NCBI GenBank assembly: GCA_003665825.1 | Contig: QPFY01000028.1 | Span: forward strand, 1 to 64,000 | Length of the DNA stretch: 64,000 nt | Reading direction: 5' to 3' | From: Microbotryum silenes-acaulis | Lineage: Eukaryota > Basidiomycota > Microbotryomycetes > Microbotryales > Microbotryaceae | In this document: piece after piece, positions 1 to 10,264 of the stretch | How the letters are laid out: each line of letters opens with the position of its first letter | How positions within the stretch are numbered: position 1 is the first letter of the stretch | The notes under the pieces: model-generated | The model's database searches: none | Told to the model about the DNA's origin: nothing | The model's input: the letters and a program-made list of their open reading frames with translations, nothing else | Made by a program: the position numbers and the translations under genes

Positions 1-641
1 AAGACGACATGTCTCGTTCCATTCGGTCAGGAGCTCCAAAGAGACCGTGATACTACTGCGGGATTATCTTGATCACAATCCTGGATTCGAGAGCATTCAT
101 GCGTGCTTGCATTCGTTCGGGGGTTCACCCGAGACTATCAGGCAACTACAAAATGGTGAGTCGACCTCGTACTTTTCAGGACTTTGTGAAAATTTAGTGA
201 TAAAACTGGTTTGCTTGCAGTCCACCACAACCTCTTCTTCTCCTTCGCCGCCGTCATCTCGGGGCGCTCGCCACGCTTCTCAGAGATGCTACGCGCCGTC
301 GACGACGCGCGTCTCTTGGTCGAGTCCGACTTCAGTGACACATTGAAAATCGACAAACAGGTGTGCTTTTTTTCTTTCTTCTTATTTAGATCGGACTTGC
401 GAACGCGTGTACTCATGTCCAACGCCATCCTTCCTTTCCCGATCAGATCTCCGAAGTTGTCGAAGCAATTTGCACCGCTCGGTCATGGACTCGCGAGTAC
501 TGTGTCGCTCAGCTCGAGAGAAACTGGCTGAGCTTCTTGGAAGTCGAACCCGAAGGATCGAGACCAAAAAGGAAGAGCAAGAAGGAACGCAAGATGGACG
601 AGCGAGCTCGGCGGCGACACGCTGAAGAAGCAGAAGAGTAA
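1..641 (+). CDS. 3' end of an unrecognised gene (5' end outside the window)
   Basis: The reading frame is open from base 2 and no start is visible, so this is the C-terminal part (about 162 residues) of a longer protein. Exons are about 2-155, 221-360 and 447-641. The introns (156-220 and 361-446) have GT...AG ends, and both junctions keep the frame. The first joined stretch is hydrophobic and helical (VHHNLFFSFAAVISGRSP). The last exon ends in a strongly basic/acidic tail (RPKRKSKKERK, then RARRRHAEEAEE), typical of a nuclear or nucleolar protein. I do not recognise the family. It is convergent with the coiled-coil gene on the minus strand, with stop codons only about 75 bp apart. Confidence 0.6.
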
Positions 642-714
642 AGTGAGGACTCCTTGCAAGTATTTCCGAAGAATGATCAAGCCACAATATGCCACAACTT
701 GAAGACGATCCAAA

Positions 715-2071
715 TCACACCCGAATCCCACTGATCAACTTCTCGACGTGGTCGACCTTGGCCTCGGCCAACTGCTTCTCCTCCTTCGCGCGTTGTTCCA
801 TCATCTCCAACTCGTAGTCCCTCTTGAGTAACCTCTGCTCCATACTCCTCAACAAAGTCTGCACACCTTCGACGTACCCTCTCAACATCTCGTGTCGTGC
901 TTGTTCGACCGCACCTTCCTCTTTCGCACTCGCACACGCATCGGCACTTGAAGGTCCCCCATCCGTCCCTTCTCCCTCGTTGTCCTCCTCCTCTTCTACA
1001 ACCCCATGCTCGATCCCCCCTACCCTCGAAGCGATAGGCGTCACCACTGCAGCAACCCCACCAAAGCTCATCCTATTCCTCACCCGATCACGTTGGCTCC
1101 TCATCGCCGGACTCGAGAGACCCGTCGTAGCGCTGAGCACTTTGGTCGTCGTCAAGAGGGACGAAGCATTTTCTTGGTCGAGGCCAAGTTCGGTCTCGTA
1201 GTTGGGTCCGTAGGTCTTGGCGAGGATGTCGGTGTAGCGTCGCGCTCTGTTCGGACAGCATCGAGACTCGGTGGTTAGAACTAGCTTTGGACCAGTAGTT
1301 TCGTACGCACTGTTTCTTCATCGCCTCGATCGTCAAGAAGGACTTCTCGGCGTCCCTCTGGTAGCCCGCGAGCAAGCTCTCTTGTCTGTGAAACAAGCCT
1401 GTTCATGAGCCACCAACGCCAATTCCCGTCGTAAGATTGCTCTGAACTCACTCTGCGAAACTTTTCTCCAATTCCTTCAGTTGAATCGCCCCCACACCTT
1501 CCAAAGCCGAAGCCGTCGACGTCGTACCAATCGTCCCCTGTCTCGCACTCACACTCGCACTCGCCTTCGCCGCCACCACCTCCTCCTGCAACCCCTTGAC
1601 CCTCGCATTCAACCTCTTATTCTCCTCATTCAACCTCACCACCTGCTTTCTCAAACTCTTCACCTCTTCGTCCTTTTCATCCTTCTCCTTCCCCAATTCC
1701 TTCCTCTCCAAAGAAGGCAGATCATTCAACCCATTCTCCTTCTCCCCCTCCCCATCCCCTCCCAACCCCAACCCCAACCTCTCACACATCAATTCCTTTA
1801 ACCTCTTCCTCTCCAAATCTCTCATCCTCTCTCCACCCCCCATCGATCCCGATCCCGATCCCCATCCATTCGACGTACTAGACGAAGAAGGTAGGTGACT
1901 CGTCCTCCTCCCCGTCGCACTCGACGAACCACTAGTAGAGCCAGTAGTAGAGTGATTCGAGCTTAAAGAGGGTCTAGTATGGTGCGAATGGAGTGTTCGT
2001 TGGGGTTTGGATAGGGTGTCGGTTAGGGAAAGGGGTACGAAAGAAGAGTTGGTGTTCGTTGAATCGGTCAT
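715..2071 (-). CDS. Coiled-coil protein, unrecognised (possibly ADIP/Msd1-like)
   Basis: Three exons, 2071-1452, 1385-1311 and 1246-715, give 408 residues. Both introns have GT...AG ends, and the second contains a CTAAC branch site. The first ~90 residues are Ser/Thr-rich and disordered. Residues ~95-210 form a charged coiled coil (KSLRKQVVRLNEENKRLNAR). A conserved-looking block follows (GYQRDAEKSFLTIEAMKKQ and ARRYTDILAKTYGPNYE), then an acidic linker and a second coiled coil with EMMEQRAKEEKQLAEAK. The two-coil layout recalls afadin/SSX2IP (ADIP)-type or spindle-pole linker proteins, but this is only a resemblance and I do not assign a function. Confidence 0.6.
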
Positions 2072-2657
2072 GCTTCAGCGCGGTGGTTTGGAGCAGGAGC
2101 GTAGAGAGTAGGAAGCGGGAAGAGGGAAGCGCCACCGCGACGCGACGCGTCGACAATGGGACCAAAATCTCTGCCAACACGTGACCTGAACTTATTCTCC
2201 AAGTCGTTCGGGGAGGAAAGCAATGGATGAGCATATGAGACGAAGTACAAAGGACAAAACAAAAAGAAGCGAAAATGGAGAAGCACGAACACTCCTACAG
2301 CAAAAAGGCCAGACGAAGAACACCCTCCGAAAATGACGGGGGAAGCGACTAAACAAATTGGAAAAAACGGATGGAGTAACTCGCACGCAGAGACCCGGTA
2401 CACGTACACGAGAGAAACACAAAATGTCCTACAAAGTACCGAAATTTAATCCCGGCAACGAGCCGGTCGAAGCCTTCAAGGCCTACAAGCATCGAATGAG
2501 TCAAATTCTCAAGCCCTACTCTTGGTCCTCTTCTTATTCCTCCCCAGCGTCGTCGTCGTCGTCGTCGATCCGACCAGCTTATTCGACAACAAAGGGTTCG
2601 CCAACTCGGACGTCTGCGAAGCACTCCTCTTCAAACTCGACGACAATGATGAACCCG
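2072..2657. other. Interval between the coiled-coil gene and MAF1
   Basis: It holds the upstream region of the minus-strand coiled-coil gene and the 3' flank of MAF1. A plus-strand ATG at 2424 opens a small frame (MSYKVPKFNPGNEPVEAF...) that runs to 2669 and would be divergent from the coiled-coil gene. A second plus frame at about 2520-2690 has a hydrophobic, valine-rich segment. The two could belong to one small spliced membrane-protein gene, but I found no convincing junction and the frame overlaps the MAF1 C-terminus. I leave it uncalled. Confidence 0.25.
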
Positions 2658-4058
2658 TCACGGTCGTGATCGGCCCTTTCGAACCCGTGACGCGCCTTCT
2701 TCCTCCCCTTCCCCTTCGTCTTCGTCAGATTGGGACATGTTGGCCGTCGCTTTCGCGACTCTGGCAGCGATCGAAGCGGCCCTTGAAGCGGCCGCGGCCG
2801 CGTTCTGTCGTTTGATCCTTCGCATCGATTGACGAGCCGATTCGGACCTTGGCGTTCGGGCCCAAGCGGAGATGAAGACGATTCGCTTCGCTTTGCGGTT
2901 GTACAAGAAGTGAAAGGTCGACCATAATAAACCTCCCGTCGAGGATTCACCAAAGTAGTCGTCCGCGAAGCTGGCTCACCTTGCATAGACGCGGGAGTTC
3001 CAGGTGCCCCACCGCGGAAGACGGACGAGATGGACTTCATCGGCGTCGAAGGACGAGAGTACCAGTCGTTGCTGTGGTGCATCGCCGAACCGGCGCTCGA
3101 GCGAGACAGCTGCGTATTCGAGTAACGCCCACCACCTCGCGACGAATTCGGACCGTGCGCTTGATGATGATGGTGTCCGTTCCCTCCTACGACCGGGGAT
3201 CTTCGAACCCATCCATCTCCCATGTCATCCCACCATCGCTGTCCCTCTCAAACGCATCGGGGTCGAGATCATCGTCATCAGATTCGTCGTCGCTGTCGTA
3301 CGCGTGGGGATCGGAATCGATGTCGGGCGTGTAGGAGAAGACTTCGCATTCCGACAGGTCAATGATGGGATCCAGCACGCGACGCAAGAACGGGTTCGTC
3401 GGTATCGAATCGCCTTCAAAGCTCGCCGACATCGTTGTCGAGGGCAGAGCCAAAGGGTCGGACATGGGCGATGAAGGAAGGGCAAAGCTCGACGAGGGAG
3501 GGTACGACGAGAAGGAGCGTTGGCCCGTCGGGGACCTGAGATGGTCAAGCGCGGTCGACAAGGACGCCAACACCGCTCGCGGACCTTCTTCCCTCCTGAA
3601 CTCCTCGGGGCGAACTTTGGAAAAGTCGTGATCGGGGAAGGCGACGTTGAGCAAACCGATGAGCAACCATAACGTCTTGCGCGACTCGCGCTTGTCGAGC
3701 GGACCGAACGCGCTGTCGAGCAAACCGGGGTGTTGCTCAGGGGGGCGACACGGAGGTCGAATGCGACAGGTCCTGGATCAACTCGGATTCGAGCGTCTTG
3801 AACAACTTGCGTTCGCGGGCGATCGGCTTGCACGAGTAGGCCTCGACGCGCGTCGTGACCTTGAGCGTCGGCGTCGATAGGTCCAACGCTCGCGAGAGCA
3901 TGTCGAGTTCGGGGATCTCGAGGTACTGCAGATCAGCGTCATGGCGCACGGAATTGATGTGAGTTTCCGGATTTACATGACGCTCTGACAGAGAAGCGAG
4001 GTGGCCGCAGTTGGAACCTGGAAGGGTTCCTTCTCCGCATGCATACACTGACCTTCAT
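2658..4058 (-). CDS. MAF1: Maf1, repressor of RNA polymerase III (apparent frameshift)
   Basis: Maf1 binds Pol III and Brf1 and represses tRNA/5S transcription under stress downstream of TORC1. The first exon is only 6 nt (ATGAAG, 4058-4053), followed by an intron 4052-3926, giving an N-terminus starting MKYLEIPELDMLSRAL. Next comes the signature region TTRVEAYSCKPIARERKLFK. After the break come SRKTLWLLIGLLNVAFPDHDFS, then ECEVFSYTPDIDSDP, and at the C-terminus LWSTFHFLYNRKAKRIVF, matching the conserved YNKxLKRIVF block. Further introns are 3230-3184 (47 nt, weak GTGGGA donor) and 2979-2933 (47 nt). The A and C boxes are split by a frame break at a C6 run (plus-strand 3740-3745), where CCC is followed by UGA. 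A +1 shift there restores the frame and makes the total length 1,179 nt (392 residues). A His/Gly/Ser-rich insert precedes the last block. Confidence 0.9.
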
Positions 4059-5839
4059 AGCGCTGAGACCAGCGGGGGTTGCGGTCGACCGCTTTGTGTG
4101 GGATACGGGTGCGGGTGCGGGTGCGGGTGCGGGTGGCCGGCCGGCGAGTGCCGAGTGTATGCGCGTGGACGCGAGGTCGACTAGAGGGTCTGATGTAGCG
4201 GATGTGCTACGTTACTGTAGATACGACAAGATGAGGTCAGTGCTGTTCTCGAGGGTGGGGCGGATCGATATTGAAGAGATCAGGTGTCTCCGGACGGGAG
4301 TGTCCTAATCGAGCAGGCAGTCAGGGGAAGCCAGCCCGACCGACGCCGAGGGGCGCGCATGTACGCAGCCGCGGGTTCGATACGATACTCACGAGGGCAA
4401 ATCGACGTGTCCGAGCGGATCCTTGAGGTGGAATCAGATCAGGAAGTCGTATCGAAGTGTTCGAGATCGGAGATGGCGATGAGGAAGGGGTGTGTAGCGA
4501 GGGGAAGACGGTAGACCACAAGGACGAGCGAGGGGGAAGGGCAGGCGCCAACTACGCGTTCGGTACGATCCAACGCGGTGTTGCAAGAGGTGGGAGGGGG
4601 GGTAGGGACGTGTGTGGCGCTCTACGATAGCGTCACGGTGTAATTGTTTTGGAATCGGGTGGTTGAAGGGAGTTTCAACTTCTCGTGATCATCAAGCGAA
4701 AATCACGGTAGGTCGAGTGGTCGGTCGGGACTCGGGAGGCGAGAGGCGGCCAACAGCGCAACAGCCAGCAGCCACACAATCAATTGAGCAGAATTGAGGG
4801 CCCCAGAATCGACGGGGCCGTCGTTGGGCAAAAGCCTAATTTGGCAGTCGATGCAGTCGTATATCACAACCCTACGACGTGACTTGCTAACTGGTCTCAA
4901 AAAACGCAGCGGAAACGCAGCAGTTTCCACGGAGGTCGTTGAACGTGCAACGCTCTGACCGACCGAGCTGTAGTTGATCGCACGTGCCGCCGCCATTTAA
5001 CACTCGCATGCCATCTGGCCCGCAAGCTGCCTCGAGCTCGCGGGAAGTTCAGTCAGGGCTCGATCGAGACCTCGGCTCAAGGTAAGTATCAACGTTCCTT
5101 CGTGACGGGAGCACCTGCAGAGGGGCAAATCTTCCCCGAAAAAAATCACATTGCTTCAATAATTGTGTAGAGCCCTCGTGGAGGCGTCTTACTGGTCAGC
5201 TCGGCGAATTCACGAACAGAGCAAACGAGTCTGCGGGAAAAATTCTGAGGGTCGCAACAAGCCTCTACATCGCCAACGTCTCAGCCACGTAGCTCGCTAA
5301 ACTTTCTGTGCTGGCCATTCAGCAACACTCACTACGACCCGATTGCTGTAGCGAGGAGTTCATGGGAAATGGCCCATCGCTAGGACACCAAACTACGTCA
5401 TCGTGCACGCACGCTCGCCGTCGGGCAGCTTCTGGCAGCTTTGGGCAAAAAAGCTCGGTGAGTTGACGGGGACCCTCGCCAACGACGTGTTCAGGCTCTC
5501 TCCCCTCCCCACACCTTCATCTTGTCACTACAGATCCAGGTCGGTCCCCTGGTGTCGATCCACCCCTGAGCTGTGATGTGGCCAGCACGAACTGACTCTT
5601 GACCTTTGCACCACCATTTTGCTCCGCACCCAACCCTGCTCTGTCGTACCGAATCTGGCTCGCCGTCTCTGTGCTCTGCTCTGCCGCCTACGCCTGCTCT
5701 CCGCTGCGCCCCCGTGCGCTGTGGCTGGCTGTCCGATTTGCGTGCTCGCGCGCTCGTCTTCTCGCTTGGCCTGGCCACGCTTGCCCTCACTCGCCCTCAC
5801 ACGCTGCGCGCTTTCCTCTGCTCACTCACTCCCTATTGG
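4059..5839. other. 1.8-kb intergenic region between divergent MAF1 and cyclophilin genes
   Basis: I see no supportable gene. The part next to MAF1 probably holds its promoter and 5'UTR; on the minus strand there is a GTGAGT donor-like site near 4395. The part before the cyclophilin is a long pyrimidine-rich leader (about 5,500-5,880, many CT and CTCACT repeats), typical of highly expressed fungal genes. Open frames here are short and overlap on both strands, as expected for GC-rich non-coding DNA. Confidence 0.6.
4106..4136. repeat. (GGGTGC)n microsatellite
   Basis: About five tandem copies of the hexamer GGGTGC lie 50 bp upstream of the MAF1 start codon. Confidence 0.85.
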
Positions 5840-6884
5840 ATGTCTGCCATTTTTCGCCGTGGTTTGTCAACTGCCCGCAGCATGTCTGTGAGTACCTGCT
5901 CTCTTCTTTCGAGTCACACCTCCATCTGCTTCCCCTTGCCCTCCGCTCTGGCCCTCTGCTTGTTGTGGCCGCATGTCCCCCTGTCGCCGCATCTCGTCGT
6001 CATCTCGTCGTCATCGGTGGCCCCATCTCGACGTGGCACGGCCCCTCCACGTTCCTCCACAGCCTCGCCACCTTCTCACCTCTTACCCCCGATCCACCGT
6101 TTACTGAACCTTGCGCCTCCCATTCTTTCCCTTGTCATCATATAGAACGTGTATGTATCCTCGACTGCGGTAGTCTTTTTAAGTGGCCCGTAGACGCTGA
6201 CCTTCCTCGACGTTCCATTAGTTTCTTCGATGTCACCAAGAACGGCGAGCAGCTCGGCCGAATCGAGTTCAAGCTCTGTACGTCTCCTCATCTTGATTAC
6301 TGCCTCGAATGCACACGAGAATGTACTGACTGACACTCAGTTGCGTCTTTTTCCTCTACCTCTCTGCCCGTCCTCAGACGATGATGTCGTCCCCAAGACG
6401 GCCAGGAACTTCCGCGAGCTCTCGACCGGCCAGAACGGTTACGGCTACGCCAACTCGGGCTTCCACCGCGTGATCCCCAACTTCATGCTCCAAGGTGGTG
6501 ACTTCACCCGCCACAACGGTACCGGCGGCAAGTCCATGTAAGTTTCACATCGTTTCGCTTGTTCGGTTCTGTACCCCCGCAACAGTTATCTGACGCGCTC
6601 GTTCATCTTGTTGCTCCACAGCTACGGCGAGAAGTTCGCTGACGAGAAGTGAGTGGCGTGTATAGCCCATCAGAAGTAGGCACGCATGACTTACTAATCC
6701 CAAAACATCGCCCACAGCTTCAAGATCAAGCACACCAAGCCTGGATTGCTCTCGTCCGCCAACGCCGGCCCCAACACCAACGGCTCGCAGTTCTTGTACG
6801 TCTTGACCTGAACGATTACTCTCCATCTAGAGCACCACTGATCTTTTATGGGATTCTTGCAGCATCACCACCGTCCCCTGCTCG

Positions 6885-6921
<37 letters not shown>

Positions 6922-7019
6922 TTTCGGGCTTTGACATTGTAAAGAAGATCGAGGCCGAGGGTACCGACTCGGGCAAGACCAGGTCCAAGATCACCATCGC
7001 CGCTTCCGGTACCGTCTAA
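5840..7019 (+). CDS. Cyclophilin-type peptidyl-prolyl isomerase with alternative mitochondrial start
   Basis: Seven exons: 5840-5887, 6146-6150, 6222-6277, 6378-6537, 6622-6648, 6718-6795 and 6863-7019. All junctions keep the frame. The product is a single-domain cyclophilin with the catalytic [15 protein letters not shown] motif (Arg, Phe), [11 protein letters not shown], and [12 protein letters not shown] with the CsA-contacting Trp. The first ATG (5840) adds an amphipathic, Arg/Ser-rich leader ([14 protein letters not shown]), giving 176 residues that look mitochondrial. The second ATG (5882) gives the usual cytosolic form starting [16 protein letters not shown] (162 residues). Exon 2 is a 5-nt micro-exon (AACGT) between two introns. 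One intron carries a perfect TACTAAT branch site. It catalyses cis-trans isomerisation of prolyl bonds and is the target of cyclosporin A. Confidence 0.95.
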
Positions 7020-7880
7020 GCAGAGCAAGCGTAGGGGTTCGGATCGCAGCAAGATGGGGGAAAGGGGTTTGGGCCGAGGTTCCGGGAAGCTCCGGCTCTC
7101 CGAGCTTCGTCGGTCTTGCTCCACACCTCATTTGTGATCGGGATCTTCGTTTGATCTTTCTTTTAGACCCGGATGCTTTAAAAATGAAGACCTGAAACTT
7201 GAAAATCAACTTGAAAAAGAGAACAGACTTGTGTGTTTGCTTTTAAGAAAATACCAGTGAGATCCCGTTAAATTAACGGGAATATGATTCCAAATAGCAG
7301 GAGAATCAAACGGTATAGTGACGAAAGACAGCAGAGAGACTATTTTTCACTCATCGCGGCCAAGACTTGGCGAAGTTGCGATGGCCCTCCCTGGCCGCAT
7401 CACGTGACAGACGCCAGCCCTCGCCCCGCCCGTCAGGCGGAGCTCTGCTGTAGAAGCAATGTCATACAAAGCCACGCGCTTGTCGTCCATTAAATACAAT
7501 ATAAGTGTTCGCACAGTTATACGTCAATGAAAAAGTGACGGAAAATATTGGGAACGCTGTAGCTTTGTTCGACTGGCGCGAAAAATACAAAACTTGCCAC
7601 AGAGCTTGTACATGACGTCTAATCGGAACATGGACACCATAGGCAGGTGCGGCAGACACAACAGTGTGCTGGTACATTCACCACAGGCGGCCCTCCGGGC
7701 CGCAACCTAGTTAAAAACAGCGATTTTAGGTACATTCCTTAACTCACACTTTTTTTTTACTAGTTAGAGTAAAGTGTATGACGACAGCATACCCGAACAG
7801 CCCAAATCAGCGTCGCGACCCGTGACGCGCACCTCCCTCCCTCCCGCCCTTCTCCTCCTCCTGAAGAATCCTCGTCAAGG
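7020..7880. other. Intergenic region downstream of the cyclophilin
   Basis: AT-richer than its surroundings. It holds the cyclophilin 3' flank and the upstream region of the M24 peptidase gene. Apart from a GC hairpin at 7687-7703, I see no gene or RNA. Confidence 0.6.
7687..7703. repeat. Short perfect hairpin
   Basis: GCGGCCC and GGGCCGC flank a 3-nt loop, giving a 7-bp GC stem. It sits in an otherwise AT-rich interval. Its role is unknown. Confidence 0.5.
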
Positions 7881-10012
7881 ATGGGTTCAGCACCTCCTGA
7901 AGCAGACGACTATGATCTCCCTCTCTACTCGGTCCACGAAGATCACAACAAACCTCTCCTCTTAACCGACGAGGAGGCCCAGACCGGAGAACTTAATCAG
8001 GAAGGTCCCAGCACGCCGTCATCGTCATCCTCGTCCTCGCCCTCGTCTTCGTCTTCAAAGCCCGTCCGACCTCGATACTCGATCTCCCTCGTCATCGGTC
8101 CCGAGCCCTCCACCCGTCCCAGTCATTTCACCCTTAGTATTCACGGTGGCGCTTTGATCTTGTTCCTCTTAGCTTCCATGTTCGTCACTCGGGTCGTCCA
8201 GACTTGGTCGTGCATCTCACCCAAGTCCGCATCATCAGTCGGACAAAGCGGCAAGAGTTTTACGTTACATCCTTCTACGGCCAAGATCCATCAAGGGATT
8301 GATTGGAGTGGGATCTCACCGGAGAAGGTGTGCGAGAAGGAAGAGAGGAAGGGTATTGATCTGGAAGAGTTTGCGAAGAGGAGGGAAACGCTCGCGGGGT
8401 TACTTGGTTCGGGGGAGAAGGACAATTGGGGCGTTTGGGTATCGGAACCTAGGTTAGTTCGAGGGATGGGTTGGGGTTTTAGGGAGTGTGAGAAACTGAT
8501 GGTGGTTCGGCTCTAGTCCAAATACGTTGTACTACGTCAATCTCAGCACGAGCGAGTGAGTGAATTCGCCGAACCCAAAAAAGATCAAGATCTTCACTGA
8601 TCCCTATAACCCCATCATCTGCAGTTGGTACCTCTCCGAAAGACCTTGGCTGGTCGTTATAACACCTTCCATCTCGACCTCTTCCCCCAAGGCGCATCTC
8701 TCTATCCTCACTCCCTCTTTCGAGCTCTCGCGAACCAAACGCCTCCCCTTCGCCCTCTCTTCCTCGGACTTGTCCCAAATCTCTTGGGTCACATGGGAAG
8801 AAGCCGAGAACCCTTACGCCATTCTAAGTCAACACCTCGAGGACCTCTACGCCTCTTACCTTTCCTCAATTAAAGAATCGAAAGCAAAGTGGACGATTCA
8901 TCTCGAGGAGAATACGAGGCAACTTTTGGCGGATGGGATTGGTAAGGCGGTGAAGAGGGTCGAAGGAAGGGGACTGGAGGTGAGAGTCGGTTTGGTGGGG
9001 GAGAGTATCCGAGAGCAGAGGATGAGGAAGACGAAGAAGGAAAGGGAGCTGTTGAGATGCGTTTCAAAGGTCAGTCCGGAACGAGGGACTTGGGGGGCCT
9101 TTGGTTGTGGGAAGAGGTTAGGAGCTCATGGGTTGGGACCATTGCAAACGGCAGGTCACGATGCATGCGCTTCGCAAGGTACAGACACACCTTCAAATAG
9201 GCATGTCGGAGAAGCAGGGCGAAGCTGTGCGTACTCCTGATCGTGAAACTTTTCCTCACTTACCTAATAGGGTTCAGGCTGAACCCCGTATTACACCTCC
9301 CCCACGTCACGCAGCTCATCTACAACGCTCTAACCTCGGCCGGCCTGACGGACTTGAGCATCATCGTCCTCTTCGGTGCCAACGCGGCATTGCCCCATGC
9401 TTCTGCTTCTGCAGACAAGTGGTTGGAAGAGGGCGAGTTTGCCCTGTTCGACGTCGGAGGCACGTTGAAGGGTTATATCGTGAGTGTCGAGATCGTCGTG
9501 GCACCGAAAGATCCAGCATCCAGCGCAGAGGACTGACCCCGATCCCCAATCGCTCCCCGAAGTCCGACTTCACACGAACGATGCTCCCCAATCCTCGGTC
9601 CTCACCCAACCATAGTATCGAACCCAACTGGCCTTCCCGCCGTTCCCAAACTATCTGGAACCTCGTACACGATGCGCAGTCGACCGCTCTCCAAACGCTC
9701 GACAAACATATCAACATCACCGCAGCCAAAGTCGACCTTTCCGCGCGTCGCATCATCACTGAAGCAGGCTACGGGGATCATTTCACCCATCGACTGGGAC
9801 ATGGGATCGGACTGCAAGGGCATGAAGGGCCTTATTTGAATTCGGGGAACTCAGGGACCTGGTTGAAAGAGGGGGAAGTATTCTCGATCGAGCCGGGGGT
9901 TTATTTGGAAAATCAGCTTGGAGTGAGGCTGGAAGATTTGGTGATCAAGACCGATGAAGGGTACGAATTAGTCTGGTCAGGAGGGTTGGCAAAATCGCCG
10001 TGGCTACCTTGA
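7881..10012 (+). CDS. Membrane-anchored M24 (Xaa-Pro) metallopeptidase
   Basis: Six exons, 7881-8452, 8517-8555, 8625-9069, 9155-9226, 9315-9479 and 9563-10012, give 580 residues. The C-terminal half is an M24B 'pita-bread' peptidase with all five metal ligands visible: Asp in LFDVGGTLKGY, Asp in SDFTRT just across an intron, His in HRLGHGIGL, Glu in SIEPGVY and Glu in VRLEDLVIK. The family cleaves N-terminal residues before proline, or prolyl dipeptides. The N-terminus is unusual: about 85 Ser-rich, acidic residues with no signal peptide, then one hydrophobic segment (ALILFLLASMFVTRVV, about residues 90-105). This predicts a type II membrane protein with the enzyme on the lumenal or outer side. 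A creatinase-like N-terminal domain lies between the anchor and the catalytic half. Confidence 0.88.
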
Positions 10013-10264
10013 GGCTACTCTCGAGGTGATGGGAGTCGTGGACCTTGCTTTGTTTGTCGATTGATTTTGCGACTGTTGCAGTACTATTTGTACATATTTG
10101 ACCTACGAAAAGAAGGGGCGAAAAAAAGACGCGAACGGACGGGGATGGGCAGGACTGTGCGCAGAGCTCTCACTAAATGCTAGGATCACTGAGAAACACT
10201 CGAAATATGACACTCGGCTTTTGTTCCTAACGAAGAAGGAATGCAACTTTAAAAAGGGGTACGA
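10013..10264. other. 3' flank shared by two convergent genes
   Basis: About 250 bp between the M24 peptidase stop and the end of the minus-strand hypothetical gene. Nothing else is seen. Confidence 0.5.

Noticed and set aside
3736..3770. A 32-nt intron in MAF1 removing the stop
   Set aside because: A GT...AG pair exists around the C6 run, but the intron would be much shorter than any other here and has no branch site. A 1-nt shift at the C6 run explains the frame better.
5599..6333. Long ORFs overlapping the cyclophilin 5' part
   Set aside because: They run through the pyrimidine-rich leader and introns in all three frames. The spliced cyclophilin explains the conserved part.
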